From positions 45,094-109,093 of the IMG/VR virus record IMGVR_UViG_3300037805_000525: a DNA stretch of 64,000 nucleotides; one strand, given 5' to 3'. This stretch comes from a virus. A model generated the notes under the pieces. It was not told the DNA's origin. It was given only the letters and a program-made list of their open reading frames with translations, and searched no databases. The translations under genes and the position numbers were made by a program. Within the stretch, counting starts at the first letter, position 1; each line of letters starts with the position of its first letter. Positions 41,810 through 50,711 of the stretch are shown here, piece after piece.

Positions 41810-42448
41810 CTAGACCGCGGCGCTGAAGGTGTAGCCGAGGGCGGCGATCCCACCAACGGCGGCGACCACAAGCGTGGTGGCGCCTTCCGCGAAGATCGTG
41901 AACCCTGCGATTCCGATGTTCGCGGCGGTTGCGACGGCATCCACCGGCGCGACCGTGATCTTCGGCGTATCGAGCGCGTACATGTTGGTGTAGCTGACGT
42001 TGAGGGCGATCTGCAGCGCCTCAGCAAGCGCAGCAGTCGCGGTGTGGATGTTCGTGATGCCGCCGCCGCCGGCGTCAAACTTGACAATGCCGCCGTCGTA
42101 CTTGATCACGCCGCCGCCGCCGCCGATGTAGCCGAGGACGCTAGCGACGAGCTTCCCGTCCAGTGTGACGGTGAACCCGTCCGTGTCGGCGAGCGCAGCG
42201 GCGGCGTCGAAGAGCGGATCGGCCGCCGGTAGCGCGAGGGTGACCGTGGACGTGAGGCCAACTCCGGCGACCGGGCCCGCCTCAAGCGCGGTGATACGCC
42301 CGGTGGCGTTATCGATCTCGACCTCGGCCGCGACGAATCCGGAGTCAACGTCGGAACGCAGGTCATCGATCGCTTGCCCGAGTACGCCGGTGCGGTGTGC
42401 CTGGCCGGAGGGCTTGCGCTGTGCGCCAAAGTTACGGCTGTCGCCCAT
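41810..42448 (-). CDS. Structural protein next to the sheath
   Basis: 212 aa. Residues 20-55 are helical, the rest Gly/Ala/Val-rich beta sequence with a poly-Gly stretch ('GYIGGGGGVIKYDGG'). Abundant-protein codon use. Located between sheath and probable tube; could be a second tube, a fibre or a decoration protein. No family recognised. Confidence 0.6.
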   Translation of the reverse strand: MGDSRNFGAQRKPSGQAHRTGVLGQAIDDLRSDVDSGFVAAEVEIDNATGRITALEAGPVAGVGLTSTVTLALPAADPLFDAAAALADTDGFTVTLDGKLVASVLGYIGGGGGVIKYDGGIVKFDAGGGGITNIHTATAALAEALQIALNVSYTNMYALDTPKITVAPVDAVATAANIGIAGFTIFAEGATTLVVAAVGGIAALGYTFSAAV

Positions 42449-42547
42449 GATGGGTACCTCGTAGTAATGCGCGGCGAAGGTGCTGCGCTCAAGACGATTC
42501 TACGAGGTATGAGGGGGTGGGCAAACGTGCGGTGGGTCTTTGTGGAG

Positions 42548-42568
42548 TGGGGGGCGCTTACAGCGCCC
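42548..42568 (-). terminator. Hairpin after the sheath gene
   Basis: GGGGGCGCT / AGCGCCCCC stem of 9 bp with a 3-base loop, 11 bp after the sheath stop. No T tract, so it may only stabilise the mRNA end. Confidence 0.5.
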
Positions 42569-42578
42569 CCGGTCCCCC

Positions 42579-45500
42579 CTAGAACTGCAGCTCGACGTCG
42601 ATGCCGTCCAACGCGTCCCAAGGTGTGACCCGGACGACCACCTCAATGCGGCCGCGCTCGGTAGGCGATGCCTGCAGGCTAATGATCTCGAAGCCCTGCA
42701 CGCGGTTGCCTTCACCACTGTACTTCTGCTGCAAGCTGCCCAACGCCAAGCTGAGCAGGTCCATCGTGTTCCCGGTCAGGTTCTTGCCGACCATGAACCC
42801 AGTGCCGATCCGGTAGATCAGGTTGGACATGAAGTCTACCTGCCGGGTCACGCCGGGCTGCCGGGTATCCGCGTCGGACAGGTCCGTCGTGAGGGCGTGC
42901 CGGATGATCACCGGGCCGTTGGTGCTGTCCTGGATGAGCCAGCAGATGCCGCCCCCCGCCGCGAGGGCCATCTGGCCCCGCTCAACGAAGACGTCACTCG
43001 AGCCGAGCACACGGGAGAACCCCTGAAGGACGTAGCCCGTCAGGTTCTTCTCGGGGTCGGTGGACGCGATGACAGCTGCGAGTGCGGCAGCCGCGTAGAA
43101 GCCAGGAACGATCACATCCTGGCCGGCGTAGCTGGTGACGAGCAACTCTGGCTGGAGCGCCCACATGCGGCGACTGCCGAGACCGGTACCCATGTCGGAG
43201 AGCGCCTGGCAGATGAGCCCGCGCCCCGTCGAGGTGGTCTTGTCCAAAGCACCCTGTCGGATGTTGACCGACGTCGTGTCGCCGTCGGCCGGGAATACCG
43301 CGAGGTACTCCGAACCAAGGTTGTAGAAGGCGTCGTCGTTCCCGTCGCTGCCCGGGCCGCTACCGGGGTTGAACGCGTCGGTCAGGTCGATCTGGATCGT
43401 GCTGGCGCTGACGAGCGCAGACACCCGGTAGCGGTACGCGTCGCCACCAAAGTCCAGGTAGATCCCCTGTGCGGGCGAGTAGACCTCGCCGATGCCACCA
43501 ACGATTGCGACACCATCGGCACCAATCAACCCGTTGAGTGCCAACGCGAGGTTGACCCCCACCTCGGTGAACTCGAGGTTGTACTTCGACCCACCGACCG
43601 ACTCGGCTGTAGCCACGCCGGAGAACGCGAGCAGCGGAGTCTTCTCGGTCGGCATGTCGAAGGTTGCGATTGCCGTGCGCCAGCGGTGCTCCGACGCGGT
43701 GGACATCGCCTCGACGTGCACCTTGTACAGGCCAGCGATCTGCTGGTCCGTGGTCAGTGGCGCGAGGACGTAGGCGTCCTTCGTCTCCAAGAACTCCAGC
43801 GCGCGCTGGTGGGACTCGTAGGTGCCGTAGGGCGCGTCCGCCGTGACCTCGTCGATGCCCAACGCCTGGATGTTGGTCGTGACGTTGTTGGCGAACGCGA
43901 TCGACAGCGCGAACGCGAGGGGGTTCTCGGGGCTGATGGGCCCAAAGAGTGCGTCGACCTCAGCCAGGCTATTGAACGACCACAGGACCGGGTCGGAACC
44001 CGAGGCGCTGGCGTCGAGGCGGAGAGCCTTGTACCCGATGTAGACCGGGTTGAGTGCGCCGAGGATGGCGAACCCTGCGGCGTCTCGAACGGCGCCGGCC
44101 TTGACCACGAACAGCTCCACGGCGTCGTACGGGACGACCTCGGCAGCCATTGGGGGGCTGTCCTCGTCGAGCTTGTACGAGCGGCTGTACCAGCTGGTCA
44201 GCTCGGCGCCGGCCTGGACCGAGTACTCGCTCAGCACGAGGACGGCACCCGAGTAGGTGTTGCCGCCCACCACGTGGTCTTCGATCCCAACAATGCGCCC
44301 GAGCACGCTGCCGTTGTCGTAGAGCATGTCGCCAGCCACGAGTGCCTCGTGGCCACCCGAGAACAGGTAGTTCTCGTAGGTGTGCAACGCGCCGCTGATG
44401 TTTGGTGCGCCCCGGCGGTAGTCCACCCCGAGCGTGGTGGTGCCCGACACTGCGTACAGCGTGGCTGCGAAACCCGCAACCGACCCCTGCAGCGACAGCT
44501 GGATGTCACGCGCCTGGTAGTCGAAGGAGCTCGCCGCGGACAGGCACATGCCCGTCAGGTCGACGTAACTGGTCGGCGAGAGGCCCGCAGGCAGCACGCA
44601 GTTCGAAAGCGAGTTCGAGATACTCTCTACGCGGAGAGCAAAGTTCGTGCCCGCATCGGTGATCACCGCGTCCACGCCGGACACGTTCGTCGCGTACGTA
44701 TCGAACAGCGTGTTGTCGATCGCGAAAATCGACGCAGCGGTCCCGACTTCGGTGAGCTCGAACTGTTGGCCGGCGGTGTCGGTGATGCTGTGCAGCACCA
44801 GGTACGAGACACCGTTGATGGTGGCCTCCGCAAACATCATGTAGCTGTCTAGGATCGCGTTCTTTGCCAGCCCTGCGCCTGCACCGTTCAGCGCCGCAAC
44901 CAGCGCGGTCAGCGTGATGCCCTGCCAGGTGACTGTCAGCGTGTCCGTCAGCAAAGGCGCAGGCATGCTGATCACCAGATCGAGTGCGCCTGCGTCCACC
45001 ATGGACAGGAGCGCCGGGTCTGAGATCGGGATGAAGATGGCGCCGCCAACCTTCGCATTCGTGAGCTGGAACACGGTGGAGCCCTGAACGAGCCCCTGCT
45101 CCATCGGAATGGCGGCCTGCGTGTTGATCTCTGTCGAGGACAGGGTCAGCTCGTGGATGCGTCCGTTGACGTCAAACACGGGTGACAGCGCTGCGACGGC
45201 GTACGACTCGGAGCCCGCGTACGAGCCGCCGAACAGCTTCTCGAACACAATGCTGTTCGAAGCGCGGAGCGCGATCGACGTGTCCCGTGTCGTTCCGCCA
45301 AGGGAGACGATGCGGAGCACATCGACCGACGATGCGCCCGTGTCGCCCGCCGCGACGCTGTGGGACGGGAACACCGCGTCGATCGAAGCGGTTGCGCCGA
45401 CGAGACCCGCGAGGGCCACAGTCGTGATGGCGCCAGACAACACGAAGCGCTGCCACTCGCCGCCGTCGACAGACACCTCGAGCCACTGGCCCTCGACGCC

Positions 45501-46820
45501 GAGCGCAGCCGCTGTGTCCGCAATCCCGACCTTCACGCAGCCGAGCACTCCAGCGCCGACCGTGAGGCCCTGCCCGAAGTTGACTGGGTCGGACCCATTG
45601 TTCAGGTAGAACGAGCGCGCGGGCGCGTCGTCCATGAAGTGCGTGCCCGCCGCGTCAGCGTGGTACGTGACCGAGACGGCCATGTGCAGTGCCTGGTCGA
45701 GCCCAGTCGCCGTAGCGATCGCGGTGGCGAGGTCCTCGAAGTACGGGCCAGAGCCGTTGTTGTCACCCTTGGTGATGGTGAGCGTAGACCCCGCCCACGC
45801 CGCGGACACGGTCCCTGCGAGAGGGGCGCCGCCGTCGACAAACGCGACTTGCAGCGCGTTTCCGTCGTCCCCCACGTAGTTGCCAGCGGTGTTGTCATCC
45901 GCGAGGCGGCCGAGACCCTGTGCGGTGGCCGTGAGGTAGTTGTTCCCGCTGACGTCCGGGTAGACCACGGAGCCTCCGAGAAACGACTCTCCCAGAGGGA
46001 TGATCACACTGGCGTCGTTCCCCAGGTGGAGTACACGGTTCGTGGACGGCCCAAGCTGCTGGAGCCCGTGCAGCGCCGACCGGGCGTTGCCGAGCGCTGG
46101 CGCTTCGCGGCGGTCCGTGGCCACGTTTACAACGTGCGAGGGACCGCCGATGTGCGAGTTCACGTTGATCGCGCTGTCCTTGGACAGCTGCGAGATGACC
46201 CGGTTGGACAGGATGTACATCTCTGCGGCGTCTGCGTCGAAGACGATGTCGTCTCGGTCGGCGAGGGGCGAGGGCACGGAGTTGTACGGGATCTCCAGGT
46301 TGATGCCCTCGTACCCGTCCTTGCCGAACACCGCGTCGTCAACGTCGGCGGTGAGGTTGAGCGCGGCGTACGCGCTCACGGCGGGCGGCGGCACAGTGAT
46401 CAGCTTGATCGACGCGGACGAACCCTTTGACACGGTCTCGAGGACCAGCTTGCCGTCGGAGATCTGGGCGGTCACGCCGGACAGTGCGGCGCGGATGGTG
46501 GACAGCACCAAGTTGTGTGCGAGTCCGACGCCGCCGATGGTGTTGGGGAAGTTCACGGCGACGGCGGGGTTACCGTTCACCGACACCAGGAGCGACGCGC
46601 CCGCGACGAGCACAGGCTCAGCGATCGCGACCGAGGAGATCACGCGGGCTGCGGCGGTGACCAACGCGTCCACGTTCGCGGAGCCGTTGGTGTCGATGGG
46701 GGCTACGATCTGATACAGCGCTCCGACGATGCAGGCTGGCTGCGTGGGGTCCGCGACGGTCACTTCGTCAGGTACGTTGACCTGGGTGACCAGCGTGGAG
46801 GGCCTCTGTAGTTCCGACAT
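42579..46820 (-). CDS. Tail sheath protein, exceptionally large
   Basis: 1413 aa against about 350-700 for most sheaths. The C-terminus ('GRIEVVVRVTPWDALDGIDV') and the region before it ('DPEKNLTGYVLQGFSRVLGS', 'AAGGGICWLIQDSTNGPVII', 'RQVDFMSNLIYRIGTGFMVG') match the conserved sheath core. The N-terminus 'STLVTQVNVPDEVTVADPTQ' also fits. The middle 800 or so residues are beta-rich and probably inserted surface domains. Contracts to drive the tube through the envelope. Strong codon bias indicates high expression. Followed by tube candidates. Confidence 0.85.
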   Translation of the reverse strand: MSELQRPSTLVTQVNVPDEVTVADPTQPACIVGALYQIVAPIDTNGSANVDALVTAAARVISSVAIAEPVLVAGASLLVSVNGNPAVAVNFPNTIGGVGLAHNLVLSTIRAALSGVTAQISDGKLVLETVSKGSSASIKLITVPPPAVSAYAALNLTADVDDAVFGKDGYEGINLEIPYNSVPSPLADRDDIVFDADAAEMYILSNRVISQLSKDSAINVNSHIGGPSHVVNVATDRREAPALGNARSALHGLQQLGPSTNRVLHLGNDASVIIPLGESFLGGSVVYPDVSGNNYLTATAQGLGRLADDNTAGNYVGDDGNALQVAFVDGGAPLAGTVSAAWAGSTLTITKGDNNGSGPYFEDLATAIATATGLDQALHMAVSVTYHADAAGTHFMDDAPARSFYLNNGSDPVNFGQGLTVGAGVLGCVKVGIADTAAALGVEGQWLEVSVDGGEWQRFVLSGAITTVALAGLVGATASIDAVFPSHSVAAGDTGASSVDVLRIVSLGGTTRDTSIALRASNSIVFEKLFGGSYAGSESYAVAALSPVFDVNGRIHELTLSSTEINTQAAIPMEQGLVQGSTVFQLTNAKVGGAIFIPISDPALLSMVDAGALDLVISMPAPLLTDTLTVTWQGITLTALVAALNGAGAGLAKNAILDSYMMFAEATINGVSYLVLHSITDTAGQQFELTEVGTAASIFAIDNTLFDTYATNVSGVDAVITDAGTNFALRVESISNSLSNCVLPAGLSPTSYVDLTGMCLSAASSFDYQARDIQLSLQGSVAGFAATLYAVSGTTTLGVDYRRGAPNISGALHTYENYLFSGGHEALVAGDMLYDNGSVLGRIVGIEDHVVGGNTYSGAVLVLSEYSVQAGAELTSWYSRSYKLDEDSPPMAAEVVPYDAVELFVVKAGAVRDAAGFAILGALNPVYIGYKALRLDASASGSDPVLWSFNSLAEVDALFGPISPENPLAFALSIAFANNVTTNIQALGIDEVTADAPYGTYESHQRALEFLETKDAYVLAPLTTDQQIAGLYKVHVEAMSTASEHRWRTAIATFDMPTEKTPLLAFSGVATAESVGGSKYNLEFTEVGVNLALALNGLIGADGVAIVGGIGEVYSPAQGIYLDFGGDAYRYRVSALVSASTIQIDLTDAFNPGSGPGSDGNDDAFYNLGSEYLAVFPADGDTTSVNIRQGALDKTTSTGRGLICQALSDMGTGLGSRRMWALQPELLVTSYAGQDVIVPGFYAAAALAAVIASTDPEKNLTGYVLQGFSRVLGSSDVFVERGQMALAAGGGICWLIQDSTNGPVIIRHALTTDLSDADTRQPGVTRQVDFMSNLIYRIGTGFMVGKNLTGNTMDLLSLALGSLQQKYSGEGNRVQGFEIISLQASPTERGRIEVVVRVTPWDALDGIDVELQF

Positions 46821-46901
46821 GGTGTACCTCTCAAGGTGGTGCCTGCTAGGCGACGCTGTTGATAGGATACTTCATGCGGGCGGGGGCGCACAGGGCGCGA
46901 C

Positions 46902-47591
46902 TCACCTAGCGGAGTTGAGCAGTGCATCTACGTGGTACTGGAACCCATCGCGCACCTGCTCGTAGTAGCCCTCCGCGTTGTGTTCTACCGTAACCGCGTA
47001 GTGCACCGGAACGATAACTTCCACCTTGTTGAACTCCTCATTGGGCGAAGCCGGTAGAAGCCCGCGGAACGCTGATGGAGCGGTGAGCTGCATGCGTTGG
47101 GTGATTAGCTCCGCGTTTCGGGAGGCGATCTGAATGTCTGCGCGCATCGCCAGCAGGCTGTTGAGTACGTGCATCCCAATCTTCGCGCACTCGTCGGAGT
47201 TTCGGGAGGTCACGCGGAACACCAGTGACAGCGCCATACGGTCCAGCATAAGCATGGTGCCGTCCTGGCTACCAAACGAGTACTTCGCGATCTGCGAGGT
47301 GCTTAGCCCCATCATCGTCGCAGCACTCCGCATGACCGTGATGCGCGGAAGCGTACGCCCGAGCTCTTCGTCGTATTCGGCCCCCTGCCCCCCGATTAGG
47401 ATCTCGCTCTCGTCGGTTTTGATGTTCCACTGGAAGCTTCCGGAGGGGCGGAAGGCGAACACGGCACGGGCCCACAAGATGCAGATGTCGACGAAGTTAT
47501 CCAGCACGTTCGCGTTATCGAGATCGCTGGGTAACCCGTGGTTCGGTGTAGCGCGTCCTGTGTCAGGCTTGCCTGGTACGATCTCGGTCAC
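46902..47591 (-). CDS. Neck/tail-completion-like protein
   Basis: 229 aa, alpha/beta. It sits directly before the sheath gene, where T4-like phages encode gp13-gp15 type neck and tail terminator proteins. Pattern 'VILSL'-type strands with a long helix ('DECAKIGMHVLNSLLAMRAD') are compatible. Coupled to the 294-aa gene by overlap. Role inferred from position. Confidence 0.55.
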   Translation of the reverse strand: MTEIVPGKPDTGRATPNHGLPSDLDNANVLDNFVDICILWARAVFAFRPSGSFQWNIKTDESEILIGGQGAEYDEELGRTLPRITVMRSAATMMGLSTSQIAKYSFGSQDGTMLMLDRMALSLVFRVTSRNSDECAKIGMHVLNSLLAMRADIQIASRNAELITQRMQLTAPSAFRGLLPASPNEEFNKVEVIVPVHYAVTVEHNAEGYYEQVRDGFQYHVDALLNSAR

Positions 47592-48472
47592 GTGGACCCC
47601 CTACGCGTGAATGCCGCGGCCAGCGTGTCCGTGTAGTTTGTTGTGCCCAGATCCTGCGGGGAAGTCATGGCACGCACAGGCGTCCCAAACCAGTCGTCCG
47701 CGTCCACGTTGATAGGCACCTTGTACTCGATGTTACTTGTGTCCAACTGGACCACGGTAACCTCCTGGCGAACAACGAACCTGCCGAGCGCCGGGCGGTT
47801 TTGGTTGCCACCTACGAGCCAACGCTTGTTCTCCGCCTCGACCACCAGGTCCCCGTCCCGAAGTAGCGGGAAGTGCCCGAACTTCATCATCGACTGCCGG
47901 ATGGGGATTTTACCTTCAGGCTGTGTCAGCGAAACGGCGCGTGGTTCTTCAATCTGTGCGTAGACGACGACTGGGCGGTAGAACCCCAGCGCGTATCCGG
48001 TGTTGAAGCAGGATACGCAGTTCGACTTCGTACGCTTCATACGTAGCGTGTTGAAGCACTCCATGCATCGGGCACCGGAATGTCTGCGCTGGAACAGCAG
48101 GACCCGCCGCCCCTTGTACTCCCGCAGCACGACCTGCTCGGTGCGCGCGATCTCCAACGCGGGTAGTGTCGCTTCGGCCTCCAGCGAGGCCCCATTATCA
48201 CAGTGTGATAATTCGCTGAGCCCGTTCCCTCGGATCTCAATCCGGTAGAAGTAGTCGCGGTGCGTGCCGTAGCGCCCCACGCTTGTGTCGAGGAAGGTGT
48301 TCATGGAGCTCTGCAGCGGCCCGGCGATTTCGACGTAATCACTGTGCGGGTTCCGCGAGCGGAGCACATAGAACTGGAAGTCGTCGACACCGGGGTTGTA
48401 GTCGCGCAGCTCCCAACTTATGTGTAGCGACCGAACAGACATCGATCGCACGAGTACCTTTGAGAACTCCAT
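47588..48472 (-). CDS. Fibronectin-III-like and zinc-ribbon structural protein
   Basis: 294 aa. Residues 10-95 form a fibronectin type III-like sandwich ('LHISWELRDYNPGVDDFQFY', 'YFYRIEIRGNG'). Residues about 135-160 carry 'RCMECF' and 'NCVSCF', a C-x2-C/C-x2-C zinc site. The C-terminal half is beta-rich. A neck or head-tail joining protein by location. The palindrome at 48196 is inside the gene. Confidence 0.6.
   Translation of the reverse strand: MEFSKVLVRSMSVRSLHISWELRDYNPGVDDFQFYVLRSRNPHSDYVEIAGPLQSSMNTFLDTSVGRYGTHRDYFYRIEIRGNGLSELSHCDNGASLEAEATLPALEIARTEQVVLREYKGRRVLLFQRRHSGARCMECFNTLRMKRTKSNCVSCFNTGYALGFYRPVVVYAQIEEPRAVSLTQPEGKIPIRQSMMKFGHFPLLRDGDLVVEAENKRWLVGGNQNRPALGRFVVRQEVTVVQLDTSNIEYKVPINVDADDWFGTPVRAMTSPQDLGTTNYTDTLAAAFTRRGST
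48196..48210. promoter_or_regulatory. Palindromic operator-like site, intragenic copy
   Basis: TATCACAGTGTGATA within ATTATCACAGTGTGATAAT (19-bp symmetry), inside the 294-aa gene. Confidence 0.65.
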
Positions 48473-48483
48473 GAACCGACCCC

Positions 48484-49110
48484 CTATCCCTCGTTCTCGG
48501 CGAACTCGGCGAACTCATCGCGCTTGCGACGTGTAAGCATTCGAGCGATGGCCGCGGCACCGAGACCGCCGCCAAGCAGTGCCAGCAGCTTGCGCGAACG
48601 AACTGCCGACCGACGCGCCTGGTGCGCGGCTATCTCCGCCTTGACCTGCGGGATGTACTTGTGGAGCGGACCCTTACTGAGGACACGGTCGGTGCGGCCG
48701 CCCTCTGGGAACATTCCGATGATCCCTCGCTTCTTGTCCTCCATCTGCGCGAGCTCAGCAAGCACGCGAGGTGTCGCGTACGGAGACATGCCACGTAGGG
48801 CGCGGGCACTACTCGCGCCGGGGCGCGCGAACGCGGTCGCGTCGTCAACGGCGTTACGGAGCCACTTGTCAGGCCGCGGTATCTGCGCACCGAGCGGGAT
48901 GTTGTGCCCAGGCAGCCACTCCGCACGCTTAATCGTTACAGACCCCCCCGCACTGACCAGGGTCTTGCTCGGGTTAGCTGGTGGCGGAGGTAGCGCCTGA
49001 CCGTCGATCCCCTTCGGGGTCATCTGCTCACGAAGCTCTCGCGGGATGTTCTTCAGCGTGGTGACAGGCTTGTTCGGTGGTGGCTTTGGCAGCTTAGCGT
49101 TTGCGCTCAC
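48484..49110 (-). CDS. Basic Pro-rich virion-like protein
   Basis: 208 aa from GTG. Pro-rich N-terminus (1-55), basic helical middle, then a short hydrophobic Gly/Ala stretch ('LLALLGGGLGAAAIARML') and an acidic tail 'EFAEFAENEG'. Similar in style to the proteins at 8891 and 5320. Possibly membrane-interacting. Function unknown. Confidence 0.6.
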   Translation of the reverse strand: MSANAKLPKPPPNKPVTTLKNIPRELREQMTPKGIDGQALPPPPANPSKTLVSAGGSVTIKRAEWLPGHNIPLGAQIPRPDKWLRNAVDDATAFARPGASSARALRGMSPYATPRVLAELAQMEDKKRGIIGMFPEGGRTDRVLSKGPLHKYIPQVKAEIAAHQARRSAVRSRKLLALLGGGLGAAAIARMLTRRKRDEFAEFAENEG

Positions 49111-49465
49111 AGACCTGCTCCCCTACGGACATGTGCGTCACGATGGTGGTCGTGGCACCAATGGAGTTGTCGTTGCCTGCGATGGTGAGTACCAGGCGCG
49201 TACCGTGGCACGGGCGGTCGTACTCGTAGTACCCAGCCCCCGTGACCGCCGCCAACGCCGCCCAGCCAGCAGGCGTCACGTCGTGAAGAATTGACGGGTC
49301 GGCTGCGTTCCGCGCAGAGAGCGTGGGCGTGACCGCGGCTTTCGCACCCACGATGCAGATGATGCAGCGCTCGCTCACGCCCGACATCTTTAGGTCGAGG
49401 ACCAGATCGGCCGCTACGCCCGGATTATCGAGCTCGTACGTGTTCCTATGGTCGATGCCTTGCAT
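49094..49465 (-). CDS. Hypothetical neck-region protein
   Basis: 123 aa from the ATG at 49465, which shares bases with the previous stop (TAATG). Beta-rich with 'RLVLTIAGNDNSIGATTTIV'. Located with the head-tail connector candidates. No family recognised. Confidence 0.6.
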   Translation of the reverse strand: MQGIDHRNTYELDNPGVAADLVLDLKMSGVSERCIICIVGAKAAVTPTLSARNAADPSILHDVTPAGWAALAAVTGAGYYEYDRPCHGTRLVLTIAGNDNSIGATTTIVTHMSVGEQVCERKR

Positions 49466-50004
49466 TAGCCGTCCAATCCGTCGATCCAAGAGTTTTCGTT
49501 GATGAGTGCGTAGTCCGACCCGACGCCGGATCCGGTCATTGCGCCGCGTAGGTTCTCGGACAGCTTCTGCGTACGCATCTGCTGCTTGAACTCCGCGATC
49601 ATGCGCGTGAACGCGCCCTGAAGCTGCTTCCGGTCACTCACCGATACGGACACCTGCCCGTCGGTGTACCGGAGCTCGTTGCGCTCTGCGAGGAACCACA
49701 GCGACTGGAGGAGGTACCCCAGCGCGCCGTCGATCAGCAGACCTTTGTATGGGAAGTTGCTAACGGTGTACACCCCCACCGGGGGTAGTGCGTCGTTCCA
49801 CGCGGAGACTGTACGGAGCAGCGCAAGTCCGATGGACTTATCGCTGTGCTCCACTCCGGCGGTGAGGCGGTTGAGCTGTGAGTAGTCGCGTAAGACCATC
49901 CGGACTGAGTTGATCAGTCCGCGCACCACGGTAGGCGTTGCCGGGATGCCCGCAGCAACCTGTGCGTCGATATCTGACGGGACGTCTGCGGGCAGGTCGG
50001 CCAT
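49465..50004 (-). CDS. Head-tail connector-like protein
   Basis: 179 aa, helical except for a short beta part. The segment 'ALGYLLQSLWFLAERNELRY' followed by 'DGQVSVSVSDRKQLQGAF' resembles a pattern I associate with small neck or connector proteins of myoviruses. Coupled to the next gene. Position between capsid and sheath supports this; no direct proof. Confidence 0.5.
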   Translation of the reverse strand: MADLPADVPSDIDAQVAAGIPATPTVVRGLINSVRMVLRDYSQLNRLTAGVEHSDKSIGLALLRTVSAWNDALPPVGVYTVSNFPYKGLLIDGALGYLLQSLWFLAERNELRYTDGQVSVSVSDRKQLQGAFTRMIAEFKQQMRTQKLSENLRGAMTGSGVGSDYALINENSWIDGLDG

Positions 50005-50014
50005 TGGATCGCTC

Positions 50015-50605
50015 CTACGACTTCTTCAAGAGTGTCTTGCGCGGTGCACGACTGCGCGGGCCGCGGGGTTTGCGCGGGGCCTTCTTGGGTTCGGGCTCCG
50101 GCTCCGGTTCGGGCTCCGGCTCCGGTTCGGGCTCCGGCTCCGGTTCGGGCTCGGGCTCGGGCTCCGGCTCGGGCTCCGGCTCGGGCTCCGGCTCGGGCTC
50201 CGGCTCGGGCTCCGGTTCGGGCTCCGGCTCCGGTTCGGGCTCGACCTCGGGCTCCGGCTCGGGCTCGACCTCGGGCTCCGGCTCGACCTCGGGCTCCGGC
50301 TCGACAAACACCTCGCCACGTAAGGCGGCTTGGTACTTCGCCCACTCGGCCGGGTCGCTACCCGGTAGCGGACGAACGAAGATGACGCGTACGTCGTTCT
50401 GGAGGCGGACCAGCTCGGGCATGTTGGCGAACACGACATCCGCGGATACGGGCGTACCTGCGCGTAGCGGGCGCAGGCTCAGCGTGCTGCTGACGTGTAC
50501 TCGAGCACGCGACAAGATACGGGTGCGCTCGGTCTGGTGCGTGCGTACACGCCATGTGCTGCGCATCGCGCGCGGCACGCAGTTACCAGAGTGGATGAGA
50601 AACAT
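50015..50605 (-). CDS. Pro-Glu repeat protein with basic tail
   Basis: 196 aa. Residues 1-100 are a small basic/beta domain; residues about 105-172 are nearly pure Glu-Pro dipeptides with occasional Val; the last 22 residues are Lys/Arg/Pro-rich. Glu-Pro tracts form stiff, extended, strongly acidic spacers. It follows the capsid gene after a terminator. It may be a surface spacer or bind a basic partner. The repeated DNA creates long open frames on the other strand that are not genes. Confidence 0.75.
   Translation of the reverse strand: MFLIHSGNCVPRAMRSTWRVRTHQTERTRILSRARVHVSSTLSLRPLRAGTPVSADVVFANMPELVRLQNDVRVIFVRPLPGSDPAEWAKYQAALRGEVFVEPEPEVEPEPEVEPEPEPEVEPEPEPEPEPEPEPEPEPEPEPEPEPEPEPEPEPEPEPEPEPEPEPEPEPEPKKAPRKPRGPRSRAPRKTLLKKS
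50089..50302. repeat. Low-complexity Glu-Pro coding repeat
   Basis: About 210 bp of 6-bp and 18-bp repeats of the type GGCTCCGGTTCG, encoding the Glu-Pro tract on the minus strand. Likely unstable in length. Confidence 0.9.
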
Positions 50606-50626
50606 GTGGCCTCCAGAGGTGGTGAT

Positions 50627-50662
50627 AAAAAAATACCCGGGCGCCTCGTGGCAACCCGGGTA
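50627..50662 (-). terminator. Intrinsic terminator after the capsid gene
   Basis: On the minus strand, TACCCGGG / CCCGGGTA (8 bp) followed by seven T, 50 bp after the stop of the capsid gene. It would cap the high expression of the capsid protein. Confidence 0.9.
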
Positions 50663-50711
50663 CTTAGCTAGCGACTCGCCATGGGCTAATCCTAGCAGGC
50701 GTGGGCCAAGA

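Noticed and set aside
42540-44852. 770-codon open frame on the plus strand
   Set aside because: Lies wholly opposite the sheath gene, whose sheath core is recognisable. High GC gives long antisense frames; no family pattern and no ribosome-binding site logic.
45360-46430. 356-codon plus-strand open frame
   Set aside because: Antisense to the N-terminal half of the sheath gene; Arg/His-rich composition typical of shadow frames.
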